Origin: Acidimicrobiia bacterium
GTDB taxonomy: Bacteria; Actinomycetota; Acidimicrobiia; Acidimicrobiales; Bin134
Reading direction: 5' to 3'
Length of the DNA stretch: 64,000 bases
Assembly (NCBI GenBank): GCA_022819825.1
Contig: JAJEGM010000015.1
Location: 48,915 to 112,914, forward strand
Below, in pieces: positions 27,391-36,264 of the stretch. The stretch's first letter is position 1. Each line of letters begins with the position of its first letter. Below the pieces are notes generated by a model that saw only the letters and a program-made list of their open reading frames with translations, did not search any database and was not told the DNA's origin. Position numbers and translations under genes: made by a program.

Positions 27391-27429
27391 ATTGAAATAA
27401 TATACTTTGCTGAAGATAGCTATCCTCTC
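27391..27429. promoter_or_regulatory. AT-rich operator/promoter between GMC operon and XRE-cupin regulator
   Basis: Only 39 bases separate the two divergent starts. The sequence ATTGAAA at 27391-27397, ACTTTG at 27404-27409 and TGAAGATAGC at 27411-27420 closely parallels ATTGAAAA, ACTTTC and TTGAAGATTTGC in the region before the BMP importer (31456-31492). A shared regulator, most simply the adjacent XRE-cupin protein, is inferred. Confidence 0.5.
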
Positions 27430-28083
27430 GTGGAAGTGACCGATTTGCACTCGCCAGACCAGAACAACGACAACTCCAACTGGCACAACCCACCCTCCAC
27501 CGTCCGCCTTCGCGACACAGATCGCCCGCCGCTCACCGTGCAGGTAGTGGGCAACGAGATCAAGCGGCTGCGCAAGCTCCAGGGTTGGACGCTCGAGCAA
27601 CTCGGCTCGGCTTCAGGGGTCAGTGCCGGACTGCTCTCGCAGGTTGAACGGGGGCAGGGCAATCCGTCGTTCAACACGCTCGTGCAGGTGGCCCACGCGC
27701 TCGGCATTCCAGTGGCGCGTCTGGTCGCCGGCGAGCAGATGACTTCGCCGGTGGTACGACGCGAGGACCGTCGCCGGCTCAATCTCCCCAACGATGAGCT
27801 GGTCGTGGCCGAATTGCTCACCGCCCGACCCGATAGCGCCCTTGAGGTGATCCGCATTGAGACCGAGCCGGGGTACTCCACCGAGGACACTCCGTTCATG
27901 CACGAAGGCGAGGAATTCGGCATCGTCCTGGAGGGAACCCACGCCGTCAACGTCGGCGGCACCCACTACGTGCTGCGGGCGGGTGACTCGATCTCTTACG
28001 ACTCCACCATCCCCCACTGGTACGAGAACCCCGGCGATGTCACTTCGGTGTCGCTGTGGGTGGTGACCCCGCCGAGCTTCTGA
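27430..28083 (+). CDS. XRE-family transcriptional regulator with cupin domain
   Basis: 217 residues. An HTH at about 40-95 (NEIKRLRKLQGWTLEQLGSASGVSAGLLSQVERGQGNPSF region: key blocks LEQLG, SAGLLSQVERG, NPSFNTL), then a cupin at about 140-212 (HEGEEFGIVLEGT, LRAGDSISYDSTIPHWYENPG) likely binding an effector. Typical of local regulators of catabolic operons. Start is uncertain: GTG 27430 or 27436, with no clear ribosome site, so the mRNA may be leaderless. Four bases separate it from the FAD oxidoreductase. It probably controls both arms of this locus. Confidence 0.85.
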   Translation: MEVTDLHSPDQNNDNSNWHNPPSTVRLRDTDRPPLTVQVVGNEIKRLRKLQGWTLEQLGSASGVSAGLLSQVERGQGNPSFNTLVQVAHALGIPVARLVAGEQMTSPVVRREDRRRLNLPNDELVVAELLTARPDSALEVIRIETEPGYSTEDTPFMHEGEEFGIVLEGTHAVNVGGTHYVLRAGDSISYDSTIPHWYENPGDVTSVSLWVVTPPSF

Positions 28084-28087
28084 GGCG

Positions 28088-29449
28088 ATGGGCGCCTTAG
28101 TCACCCGACCGGCCGCCGATGCGCCGGTGATGGCCCAAAGCGACGTGGTCGTGGTGGGGGGCGGGCCGGCTGGCTTGGCCGCGGCCGTCTCAGCCGCCCG
28201 CCAAGGGGCGAGCGTGACTCTCCTGGAGCGCTACGCCCATCTGGGAGGCCTGGCAGCAGGAGGAATGGTGCTGGTGCTCGACGATTTTGCCGATGGCGCC
28301 GAGGAGGTCACCGTTCACGGGATCGCCCAGGAGATGGTGGATCGCCTGGAGGCACTGGAACTGGCTGTCTATGCGCCGCCCGAAGACAGGGTGCTCAGCG
28401 ACGAGATGTGGAATCGCTGGTCTCGATGGGGAGTATTCGACCTCTACGCCAAGGGCCCCAAGAAATCCATCGTCTACGCCGTGGCCTTCGATCCCGACGG
28501 ATGGAAGCGGGTATCTAACAACCTTGTAGAGGAGGCAGGGGTCGATGTCCGACTCCACTCGTGGTACTCGGCGCCGATCATGGAGGGCGACGCTATTTCG
28601 GGCGTGATCTGCGAGACCAAGACCGGCCCCCAGGCCGTCCTCGGTGATGTCGTGATCGACGCCAGCGGAGACGCCGATGTGGCCGCCACCGCGGGCGCTC
28701 CTTTTGTGGAGGGCTCCTACATGGTGACCACGGTCTTTCGCCTCGGCAACGTGGATACCGATGCCGCCGAGCACTTTGAGCACGCCCAACCCGCCGAGTG
28801 CCACGCGGTCAACCGCGAGGCGCGGCGCATCCTCGGCGGCTCCTGGGCGATGTGGTGGTTGAAAACACCTTTGCCGGGCGTGGTGTGGTGCAACTGTCCT
28901 CACATGACCGGATACGACGGGCTGAGGGTGGAAGACCTCACCGCCGCCGACCGAGAGGGGCGCAAGAGAATCGCCAGCCTCGTGGAATACGTGCGCGGGC
29001 AATATCCGGGGTTTGAGAAGGCTGTTGTGATCGACGTGGCACCCCAGATCGGTGTACGCCAATCGCGCCTCATCGATGGCGAGTACGTCGTCACCAAAGA
29101 CGATGTGGTCAACCGGGTGCACTTTGCCGACAGCGTGGCCCGCGGCCGCGGCTACTACACCCCGTACCGGGCAATGCTGCCGCGCAAAGTGGAGCAGCTT
29201 CTGGTCGCCGGACGGCACTACTCAGTGACTCCCGAAGCCCAGAAGCTGTCTCGGGAAATCCCTCCCTGTATGGCGATGGGCGAGGCGGCGGGCACGGCCG
29301 CCGTCGAGGCGCTGGACTCCGGTGTTGCCGTCCGCAAAGCGGACGTCGCGGCGGTCCAGCGTCGCCTGCGCCGTCAAGGCGCCGACCCGGGAGATATCCC
29401 CTCCCCCCGGGCGCGCCCGGCCAGCCCCCCTGCGAAGGGGGCCCCGTGA
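28088..29449 (+). CDS. FAD-dependent oxidoreductase (FAD_oxidored family)
   Basis: 453-residue flavoprotein. VVVVGGGPAGLAAAVSAARQG near residue 20 binds FAD ADP, GGLAAGGMVL follows, and VIDASGDADVAATAGAP near 195 and YRAMLPRKVEQLLVAGRHYS near 355 fit the PF12831-like group. The family includes uncharacterised dehydrogenases/reductases often found in catabolic clusters. Its substrate here is not known. The C-terminus ends in a Pro/Ala-rich tail. Overlaps the CoA-transferase start as GTGA. Confidence 0.8.
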   Translation: MGALVTRPAADAPVMAQSDVVVVGGGPAGLAAAVSAARQGASVTLLERYAHLGGLAAGGMVLVLDDFADGAEEVTVHGIAQEMVDRLEALELAVYAPPEDRVLSDEMWNRWSRWGVFDLYAKGPKKSIVYAVAFDPDGWKRVSNNLVEEAGVDVRLHSWYSAPIMEGDAISGVICETKTGPQAVLGDVVIDASGDADVAATAGAPFVEGSYMVTTVFRLGNVDTDAAEHFEHAQPAECHAVNREARRILGGSWAMWWLKTPLPGVVWCNCPHMTGYDGLRVEDLTAADREGRKRIASLVEYVRGQYPGFEKAVVIDVAPQIGVRQSRLIDGEYVVTKDDVVNRVHFADSVARGRGYYTPYRAMLPRKVEQLLVAGRHYSVTPEAQKLSREIPPCMAMGEAAGTAAVEALDSGVAVRKADVAAVQRRLRRQGADPGDIPSPRARPASPPAKGAP

Positions 29450-30645
29450 GCGGCGGGGCCGCGGACAGCAACGCGGCCCAGCCGCTGGCCGGGATAAGGA
29501 TTCTGGATTTCTCGCAAATCATGATGGGCCCAGTCGCCACTCAGCTTCTGGCCGACCATGGGGCAGACGTGCTGAAGATCGAGCGTCCCGGCAGCGGCGA
29601 TATTTTCCGCCACGCCATCGTCGACCCCGACGGCGCCGAGCATCCCGCCTTCGGGGCGGTGAACCGCAACAAGCGCAGCCTGGTGGTCGATGTCCGCGTA
29701 CCCGAGGGATTGGCCCTGATCGACGAACTCGTGGCGGGGGCCGACGTGGTGGTCAACAACTACCGGCCCGGCGTGATGGACCGCCTGGGTTTGGGTTACG
29801 AACGCCTGTCGGGGATCAATCCCGGCATCGTCTATGCCCAAGGCACCGGCTTCGGCACCGAAGGGGTGTACGCCCACAAGGGCGGGCAAGACATCCTGGC
29901 GCAGGCCCTCACCGGGGCGATGTCGCACAAGGCCGACGACGGCCATCCCACCGCCATCTACCCCGTATCGCTTGCCGACTACACCGCCGGAATGCACATG
30001 GTGCAGGGAATCCTCATGGCGCTGCTTCAGCGGACCCGCACGGGACTCGGCCAAAGGGTCGAAGTCTCGCTCTACGACTCCCTTCTCGCCATGCAGATCT
30101 TGGAAGCCACAACAGCGTTGATGGGCCGCGGCATCGTGAACTGGGCCCGACTCCCCCTGGTGGGCACATTCGCCGCAGCCGACGGCGAAGTCGTCGTGGT
30201 CGGTGCATTCAAGCCAAATCCTCTGCGCGACATCTGTGCTGCCCTGGACCTGCCCGACCTCTCAGCCGAGCCCGACTTCGCAACCATGGCCGACCAGGCC
30301 GCCAACCGACCTCGCCTTCAGGCCTTGATCGCCGAGGCTATTGGGCGGTTCACCTCTGATGAGGTGATCGAGCGTCTCGAGGCCCAAGACGTGCTCTGCG
30401 CGCCGGTGCGAACCCTCGAGGAAGCCTTGGACGACCCGCATACCGCGCCGATGATCGTGGAGATGCCCCGACCGGCTCTGACGCCGCTGCGCTCGCTGGC
30501 TTCGCCGGTACACCTCCCGGACACGCCAACCTCCATGCGGCACTCCCCGCCAGGCCTCGGCGAGGGAACAGCCGAGGCACTGGCGGACTACGGAATCGAA
30601 TCAGAGCGCGTGAAGGCGCTCTTGACCGCAGGAGTTCTGGCATGA
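29446..30645 (+). CDS. Family III CoA-transferase (CaiB/BaiF)
   Basis: 399-residue CoA-transferase that moves CoA between a donor thioester and a carboxylate. LAGIRILDFSQIMMGPVATQLLADHGADVLKIERP, an N-terminal hallmark (seen here as ILDFSQIMMGP and DVLKIERPGSGD), then NRNKRSLVVDVR, NYRPGVMDRLGLGYE and the aspartate-containing GGQDILAQALTGAMS region. GTG 29446 overlaps the upstream stop, and its own stop overlaps the hydratase start as ATGA. It would activate a carboxylic acid produced by the pathway for the hydratase next door. Confidence 0.9.
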   Translation: MSGGAADSNAAQPLAGIRILDFSQIMMGPVATQLLADHGADVLKIERPGSGDIFRHAIVDPDGAEHPAFGAVNRNKRSLVVDVRVPEGLALIDELVAGADVVVNNYRPGVMDRLGLGYERLSGINPGIVYAQGTGFGTEGVYAHKGGQDILAQALTGAMSHKADDGHPTAIYPVSLADYTAGMHMVQGILMALLQRTRTGLGQRVEVSLYDSLLAMQILEATTALMGRGIVNWARLPLVGTFAAADGEVVVVGAFKPNPLRDICAALDLPDLSAEPDFATMADQAANRPRLQALIAEAIGRFTSDEVIERLEAQDVLCAPVRTLEEALDDPHTAPMIVEMPRPALTPLRSLASPVHLPDTPTSMRHSPPGLGEGTAEALADYGIESERVKALLTAGVLA

Positions 30646-31415
30646 GCATCGATCTAGTCGTGACTGACCACGTCGCCCGGGTAACGATCAACCGCCCCGA
30701 GCGGCTCAACGCCATCGACGAGGCCCACCAAGACGAGCTTCTTCGAACCTGGGAAGCCATCGAAGCAGACCGCTCAGTGAGGGTGGTGTTACTCACCGGC
30801 GCCGGTGACCGCTCCTTCTGCGCCGGCGACGACATGCGCGCCGAGGGCGCCAAGGACCTCGACTACTGGCTGCGGCCCCGCCGAGATGGTTTCGGCCACT
30901 TGCCGCTGCGCGACTCACTGGACGTGCCCGTGCTGGCCAGGGTCAACGGCTACGCCCTTGGAGGCGGTTTGGAGCTGGTGGTGGGGTGTGACTTGGCGGT
31001 GGCATCAGAGGACGCGGTGTTGGGTTTCGTGGAGCCCCGCCTCGGTCGCCTTCCCCTCGACGGCGGAATAGTGCAGCTGGCGCGGCAACTCCCCGCCAAG
31101 TGGGCCATGGAAGTCCTGTTGACCGGCAAACGGTTCAGCGCCACCGAGGCGCTCGCTCTGGGTTTGTTGAACGAAGTCGTTCCCGCGGCCGAACTCGACA
31201 CGGCGGTGGACCGCTGGTTGGAGGAACTGCTGGCGTGCGCCCCCCTGTCGCTGCGGGCGATCAAGCAGATTGTGCGCCGCACCCCCCACATGACCGCAGC
31301 CGACGCAAGGATGACCAACCTTCCGGCGCTGGTTGAGGTGCTTACGTCGGCCGATTGCGACGAAGGGATCCGGGCCTTCAGTGAGAAACGAGCCCCGCGC
31401 TGGGAGGGCCGTTGA
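30642..31415 (+). CDS. Enoyl-CoA hydratase/isomerase family protein
   Basis: 257-residue crotonase-fold protein. Oxyanion-hole segments SFCAGDDMRA near residue 64 and NGYALGGGLELVVGCDLAVAS near 105-125, then LGFVEPRLGRLPLDGG. The catalytic-Glu positions are not both obvious (one lies in GFVEP), so the exact reaction (hydration, isomerisation or hydrolysis) is not assigned. Follows the CoA-transferase by ATGA overlap, so the two probably act in sequence. Ends the first part of the locus before a 116-base regulatory gap. Confidence 0.87.
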   Translation: MSIDLVVTDHVARVTINRPERLNAIDEAHQDELLRTWEAIEADRSVRVVLLTGAGDRSFCAGDDMRAEGAKDLDYWLRPRRDGFGHLPLRDSLDVPVLARVNGYALGGGLELVVGCDLAVASEDAVLGFVEPRLGRLPLDGGIVQLARQLPAKWAMEVLLTGKRFSATEALALGLLNEVVPAAELDTAVDRWLEELLACAPLSLRAIKQIVRRTPHMTAADARMTNLPALVEVLTSADCDEGIRAFSEKRAPRWEGR

Positions 31416-31448
31416 GTCACCCAGGTCGGTCGGGCATTGAACTCATTT

Positions 31449-31493
31449 TTGATTAATTGAAAATCTTTACTTTCGATTAATTGAAGATTTGCA
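31449..31493 (+). promoter_or_regulatory. Direct-repeat operator upstream of BMP importer
   Basis: GATTAATTGAA occurs at 31451-31461 and again at 31475-31485, 24 bases apart, in an AT-rich stretch (31441-31500) that is strikingly out of place in this GC-rich region. Each core ATTAAT is palindromic. A site pair of this spacing suits a dimeric regulator. The strong ribosome site GGGGAGGA at 31519-31526 precedes the gene. Confidence 0.55.
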
Positions 31494-31531
31494 CTAAAGT
31501 GAACTCACTGCCATGAGCGGGGAGGAATCTG

Positions 31532-32647
31532 ATGAGAAATCGACTCAAGTTCGCGGCCATCCTGCTGGCCCTCACCATCGTTGCCGCTGCCTGCGGCAAC
31601 GATGACGACGGAGGCACAGCCGCCCCCGAACCCGCACCCGCGCCAACTGATGCGCCAACGCAAGCACCGGCACCCGAGCCTACGGAAGCGCCGACTGTCG
31701 CTCCAACGCCCGACCCAGAACCCGCCGAGGCACCGTCGGTGGCCCTTGTCGCCAACCAAAAGGCCGGCGATCTAGGTCCCATCGACGATCTTGTGCGAGG
31801 TCTCGAGATGGTGGAGGCCGACTTTGGCGCAGAGACGACGTTCATTGAGGCGACCGATCCGTCAACCTTCGAAACCACCCTGCGCAACCTGGCCAACCAG
31901 GGCACCGACATCATCGCGGTGACTTTCCCACCCATGCAGGATGCCGTCGTCGCCGTCGCGCCGGACTTCCCTGACACTCGCTTTATCCATGTATTCGGAT
32001 TCGAGGGAGGCGTCGACAACCTCGTCTCTATTGGATTCGACTACTACAAGGGCACCTACTTGGCCGGCATTCTGGCGGGCGCACTGAACACCACCGGCAA
32101 GGTGGGGTTCGTGGGCGGCGTTTCGATCCCACCGCTGAACGCCGACTACAACGCCTTCGTGGCCGCAGCCCAGACCAAGAACGCCGCCATAACGGGAGAG
32201 GCGGCGTTCGCCGACTCCTTCGAGGATCCCGCCAAAGGCCGAGAACTCGGCGCGGCGCTCTACGACGGCGGGGTGGAAGTCATCATGACCGACGCCGCGG
32301 CCACCGACCTCGGCGTCATCCAGGCCGCCGAAGAGAAGGGCGGCTACGTGATCGGCGGCTCGGAGAACTACTTCGACAGTCCGGCCGTGATCGGCAGCGT
32401 CCTGCTGTACTGGGCCCAGGTTCTCTACGATCAAGTCGAGCACGCCCTCAGCGACGACTACACGCCCGGCTACATCGGCGCCGGTGTGGCCGAGGGCGGC
32501 GTGGACCTGGTGATCAGCCCCGAGTTCCTCGCCAACGGCCCGACGGAGATGGTGGAGATCATCAACGCCACGCTTGATGAGATCGAAGAGGCTCGCTCGC
32601 AGATCAAGAGCGGATCCCTCGAAGTTCCCTTCAACCCCGAACTCTGA
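31532..32647 (+). CDS. BMP-family substrate-binding lipoprotein of ABC importer
   Basis: 371-residue lipoprotein. The signal peptide ends in VAAAC with the lipidated Cys21, followed by a Pro/Ala/Glu-rich linker to about residue 68. The BMP fold follows (LVANQKAGDLGPIDDLVRGLE, GFDYYKGTYLAGILAGAL, KVGFVGGVSIPPLNADYNAF, EVIMTDAAATDLGVIQAAEEKG). The family usually binds nucleosides, but homologues bind other small organic ligands. ATG 31532 is preceded by a strong ribosome site. Heads a four-gene importer. Confidence 0.9.
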   Translation: MRNRLKFAAILLALTIVAAACGNDDDGGTAAPEPAPAPTDAPTQAPAPEPTEAPTVAPTPDPEPAEAPSVALVANQKAGDLGPIDDLVRGLEMVEADFGAETTFIEATDPSTFETTLRNLANQGTDIIAVTFPPMQDAVVAVAPDFPDTRFIHVFGFEGGVDNLVSIGFDYYKGTYLAGILAGALNTTGKVGFVGGVSIPPLNADYNAFVAAAQTKNAAITGEAAFADSFEDPAKGRELGAALYDGGVEVIMTDAAATDLGVIQAAEEKGGYVIGGSENYFDSPAVIGSVLLYWAQVLYDQVEHALSDDYTPGYIGAGVAEGGVDLVISPEFLANGPTEMVEIINATLDEIEEARSQIKSGSLEVPFNPEL

Positions 32648-32666
32648 GGCCGATAGCCTCGTATTG

Positions 32667-34217
32667 ATGACGGTGCCGAGCGGACCGGCATCCGCCGAAG
32701 TACCGGCGGTTCGCTGCCGGTCTCTCGGCGTCTCATTTGGCACGGTCCAAGCCCTCCACGACATCAGCCTCGACCTTGCCGCGGGACGCATCCACGCGCT
32801 GGTCGGCCAGAACGGGGCAGGCAAGACCACTCTCGCCAAGGTATTGGGCGGCCTTCAGGCCCCCGACAACGGCACCGTTTGCATAGCAGGCAATCAGATC
32901 CCTCCCGGCGACGTACGCGCCGCCAAGTCCGCGGGCCTGGCAATGGTGCACCAGCACTTCTCCCTTCCTCCTTCATTCACCGTGGCGGAGGCACTGGAGC
33001 TGACCGCCGCCCGTCCGGAAAGCCACTCGGTCTACAGGCGGACCGAGCTGTACCGTCGCTGGCAAAACGAGGTAGCCGAGGTCGGCGGCACGAATGTGCT
33101 GGCGACGCGCATCCGGGATCTGCCCGTTGAGACCCGCCAGTCGCTTGAGATCGTTCGAGCACTGGTGTCCGAGGCGCGAATCCTGCTGTTGGACGAGCCC
33201 ACTGCCCTGCTCACACCGGCAGCCACCGACACATTGTTCGAGCGGCTTCGGGGCTTACGCGACGATGGGGTGACGATCCTCATCGTGCTGCACAAGCTGC
33301 GGGAGGTAGCTGCCGTCGCCGACACCGTGAGCGTGCTGCGCGACGGCAAACTGGTCCTGGGGCCGAGCGAGATTTCCGGGGTGTCGCAGGGCCAGCTCAG
33401 CGATGCCATCGTCGGGCCCGCGCCAGATACGGACCGGGCCATCGCAGTGGAGGCAGCCACCGACGTGGAACAGCAGTTGCTGTTGGAACTGGTGCGAGTC
33501 TCGAGCCGGGAATCAGCCTTCGAGCCCGGGCTTGCCAGTATCGACCTCACCGTCGAAGCCCGCGAGATCGTGGGAATCGCCGGCGTGGAGGGAAACGGTC
33601 AGCGAAGCCTCGTCTCGGTGATCGCAGGTCTGAGCGCCGTCACCGAGGGCTCTGTGCTTCTAGGCGGAGAAGAGGTGACCCGCGCTCCTCCTGCCCGGAG
33701 GCGACTGCGAGGTCTGCGCCTCGTGCCCTTCGACCGCAATAGCGAGGGAATCAGCCGCAGCGCGCCTCTTTGGTTGAACCAATCAGCGCTCCGCCTCATT
33801 GGGAGGCGGCGGCAGTTCCCGCTGATCTCGCTGCGCCAGTACAAGCGGCAAGCGTCCGAGGCGATGGATCTTTGGCGAGTGCGCTACAACACTGTCGCAC
33901 AACCCGCCGAGAGCCTTTCTGGTGGCAACGTTCAACGCCTAGTGCTGTCGAGGGAGTTGGCCTCCGGACTCGAGGTGCTTGTTGCCGCCCAGCCCACCCG
34001 CGGCCTGGACTTCTCTGCCACGAACTTTGTGCGTAGCTCTTTGCGGGGATTGAGAGACGCGGGGGCCGGCGTCCTGCTGGTGTCCTCCGATCTTGACGAG
34101 TTGTTCGAGCTCTCCGACCGCCTTCTCGTGATGTACGGCGGGAGCATTGTGGCGCGCTTCAATGCGCCCTATGACCGTCAAGCGGTGGGCGATGCCATGA
34201 CAGGGGCACTCCGATGA
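32667..34217 (+). CDS. ABC importer ATPase, two nucleotide-binding domains
   Basis: 516-residue fused ATPase of the nucleoside/sugar importer type. Domain 1 has Walker A GQNGAGKTT near residue 49, and LLLDEPTALLTP as Walker B. Its signature motif is degenerate (LPVETRQSLEI instead of LSVGxxQ). Domain 2 has GVEGNGQRSLVSV in place of Walker A, lacking the canonical Lys, but a good LSGGNVQRL signature. Such one-sided catalytic sites are usual in this family. ATG 32667 is chosen because it follows the upstream stop by 19 bases. Frames starting earlier lie in the lipoprotein gene. Confidence 0.9.
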   Translation: MTVPSGPASAEVPAVRCRSLGVSFGTVQALHDISLDLAAGRIHALVGQNGAGKTTLAKVLGGLQAPDNGTVCIAGNQIPPGDVRAAKSAGLAMVHQHFSLPPSFTVAEALELTAARPESHSVYRRTELYRRWQNEVAEVGGTNVLATRIRDLPVETRQSLEIVRALVSEARILLLDEPTALLTPAATDTLFERLRGLRDDGVTILIVLHKLREVAAVADTVSVLRDGKLVLGPSEISGVSQGQLSDAIVGPAPDTDRAIAVEAATDVEQQLLLELVRVSSRESAFEPGLASIDLTVEAREIVGIAGVEGNGQRSLVSVIAGLSAVTEGSVLLGGEEVTRAPPARRRLRGLRLVPFDRNSEGISRSAPLWLNQSALRLIGRRRQFPLISLRQYKRQASEAMDLWRVRYNTVAQPAESLSGGNVQRLVLSRELASGLEVLVAAQPTRGLDFSATNFVRSSLRGLRDAGAGVLLVSSDLDELFELSDRLLVMYGGSIVARFNAPYDRQAVGDAMTGALR

Positions 34218-35260
34218 CCGGTGGCCTGCAACGCGTGGCATCCACCGTTCTGCTGGTTGTCGTCTCGTTCATGCTCACAGCTTTGATTCTGTGGGTCAGC
34301 GGCTACCGCGTGGGCACCGTCTTGTCCGGCATCATCCAAGGGTCGATAACCGCGACGGGTGCCGCAACCTCAACAATCCGCTGGACGATCCCGTTGCTGC
34401 TCATCGGTCTGGGGGTAGTGATCGGGTTCCGGGCGGGATTCTTCAACATCGGGGGGCAGGGACAGTTCTATGTGGGGGCCTGCTCGGCCCTCGTCGTCTC
34501 TTTGGGCTGGCGCGAAGGCCCGGTACCGCTGGTGATCATGTGTGGGATGATCGCAGCAATTCTGGCGGGGATGGCCTGGTCGCTGCTTCCTGGCTACCTA
34601 CGCGTGCAGTTCGGCACTGACGAGGTGCTGACCACGCTGATGATGAGCTTCATCGGTGCGCTGGTGCTCCAGTACCTGACCGCTGGACCCTTGCGCAACC
34701 CGTCGGGAACAGGCCAGACAGCGGCCAGCGAACGCATACCCGAAGCGTTCCGCATCACCGACAGCTCCGGCGTGTCGGTCACCGCTTTGCTCCTCGTCGG
34801 CGGTGTGGCCGTGCTGGTCTGGCTCCTATTGGAGCGCACCCGCTTCGGGTTGACGATGACGCTGGTCGGCAGAAACCCGACAATGGCCCGCTGGCAGGGC
34901 ATAGACGTGCGCCGTGTGGGTCTGGGCACTTTCGCACTCTCCGGGGCGCTATCCGGCCTCGCCGGTGCGGTGGAACTCCACGGCCCCGGGGCGCGACTGG
35001 TCACCGGGTTCTCACCTGAAGTGGGCTTCACTGCCGTAGTAGTAGCTCTGGTGGGCATGCTGAGCGTCTGGGGCACCGTCGTGGCCGCGGTCTTCTTCGG
35101 CGGCTTGCAGTCGGCCATCTTGTTCCTTCCAATCGTGACGGATCTTCCTCCGCCCGCCCTCGTGCTGCTTCACGGCATGGTGGCGTTCCTGGTCACCATC
35201 AAGTTCAGGGCTGTGCGGCGACGGCGGGCCGGGCTCGCTGCAAAACCGGTGGCGGGCTGA
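34214..35260 (+). CDS. ABC importer permease, subunit 1
   Basis: 348-residue inner-membrane permease of the BMP/ribose type, eight or more predicted helices. Family block GFRAGFFNIGGQGQFYVGAC near residue 75 and LSGALSGLAGAVELHGPG near 240. Pairs with the next permease to form the channel. ATG 34214 overlaps the ATPase stop and its own stop overlaps the next gene. Confidence 0.9.
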   Translation: MTGGLQRVASTVLLVVVSFMLTALILWVSGYRVGTVLSGIIQGSITATGAATSTIRWTIPLLLIGLGVVIGFRAGFFNIGGQGQFYVGACSALVVSLGWREGPVPLVIMCGMIAAILAGMAWSLLPGYLRVQFGTDEVLTTLMMSFIGALVLQYLTAGPLRNPSGTGQTAASERIPEAFRITDSSGVSVTALLLVGGVAVLVWLLLERTRFGLTMTLVGRNPTMARWQGIDVRRVGLGTFALSGALSGLAGAVELHGPGARLVTGFSPEVGFTAVVVALVGMLSVWGTVVAAVFFGGLQSAILFLPIVTDLPPPALVLLHGMVAFLVTIKFRAVRRRRAGLAAKPVAG

Positions 35261-36177
35261 TGGAACAGGTCCTCGCCACAACACTGCGCTCGGCGGCCCC
35301 GCTCGTTCTGGTCGCCATGGCAGGCGTTTTTGCCTTCCGGGCGGGGATCTTCCACCTGGGGCTCGAAGGGCTGATGATCTCCGGCGCATTCACAACCGTG
35401 GCCATCGGCGATGCCACCGGATCGGTGGGGCTTGGGATCCTTGCCGCCATCGGCGTGTGTATGACACTCTCTGCGGTCTATTGGTGGGTGATCGGCCCCC
35501 TCGGTGCAAACGTAATCATTGCCGGACTGGGGCTCACTTCAATCGGACTTGGAGGTACGGCCTTCGCTCTCGGGGCCATATTCGACATACGCGGCTCCAT
35601 GTTCACCGACGTTGTGCTTCCCCGTCCCGTGCGCGGGGCCACTTCAGGCCCCGGGGTTATCATCTCGGAGCACTCGATTCTGGTGTGGATCACCCCGCTG
35701 ATCGTGCTGGTTGCCTGGATTGTATTGAGGCGGAGCCGGTTCGGACTGCGGCTTGCCGCGGTGGGCGAGTACCCGTTCGCGGCCCGCTCTGCGGGTGTGA
35801 ATCCATCGATCGTGCGACTACAGGCACTGCTCATCTCCGGCGCTCTGTGTGCTCTCGGCGGGGCGGAACTGTCGGTCGGGACACTGCGCAACTTCACCGA
35901 GAACATGACCAACGGGCGGGGCTTCATCGCCTTTGTGGCAGTCATTTTCGGGGCATGGCACCCCATCGGTGCGGCTCTCGCCGGACTGTTCTTCGGCTTC
36001 GCCGACGCCATCGGAATCCAATCGCAGATCAATATCACCGAACGAGTACCGCGAGAGTTCGTGCTGATGATCCCCTTCGTGCTCACGATATTCGCGGTAT
36101 GGCTAGGCGGGCTCTGGAGGCGTCGCACCCTGGAAGCCGAAGCAGGCTACGCCGAACTGCGAGAGCCCGACTATTGA
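35260..36177 (+). CDS. ABC importer permease, subunit 2
   Basis: 305-residue permease homologous to the first. FRAGIFHLGLEGLMISGAF near residue 26 and LLISGALCALGGAELSVG near 190 are the paired family blocks. About eight helices. ATG 35260 overlaps the upstream stop by one base. Last gene of the importer. The 75 bases after it lead into htpX. Confidence 0.9.
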   Translation: MEQVLATTLRSAAPLVLVAMAGVFAFRAGIFHLGLEGLMISGAFTTVAIGDATGSVGLGILAAIGVCMTLSAVYWWVIGPLGANVIIAGLGLTSIGLGGTAFALGAIFDIRGSMFTDVVLPRPVRGATSGPGVIISEHSILVWITPLIVLVAWIVLRRSRFGLRLAAVGEYPFAARSAGVNPSIVRLQALLISGALCALGGAELSVGTLRNFTENMTNGRGFIAFVAVIFGAWHPIGAALAGLFFGFADAIGIQSQINITERVPREFVLMIPFVLTIFAVWLGGLWRRRTLEAEAGYAELREPDY

Positions 36178-36264
36178 GCAAGCGGCCGCACCCTATCGGT
36201 CATTGCCGATTGGTCTCCTCACTCCGATAACCTTCTAGCAGATCCAAGAGGAGTGGCCCCGGGC

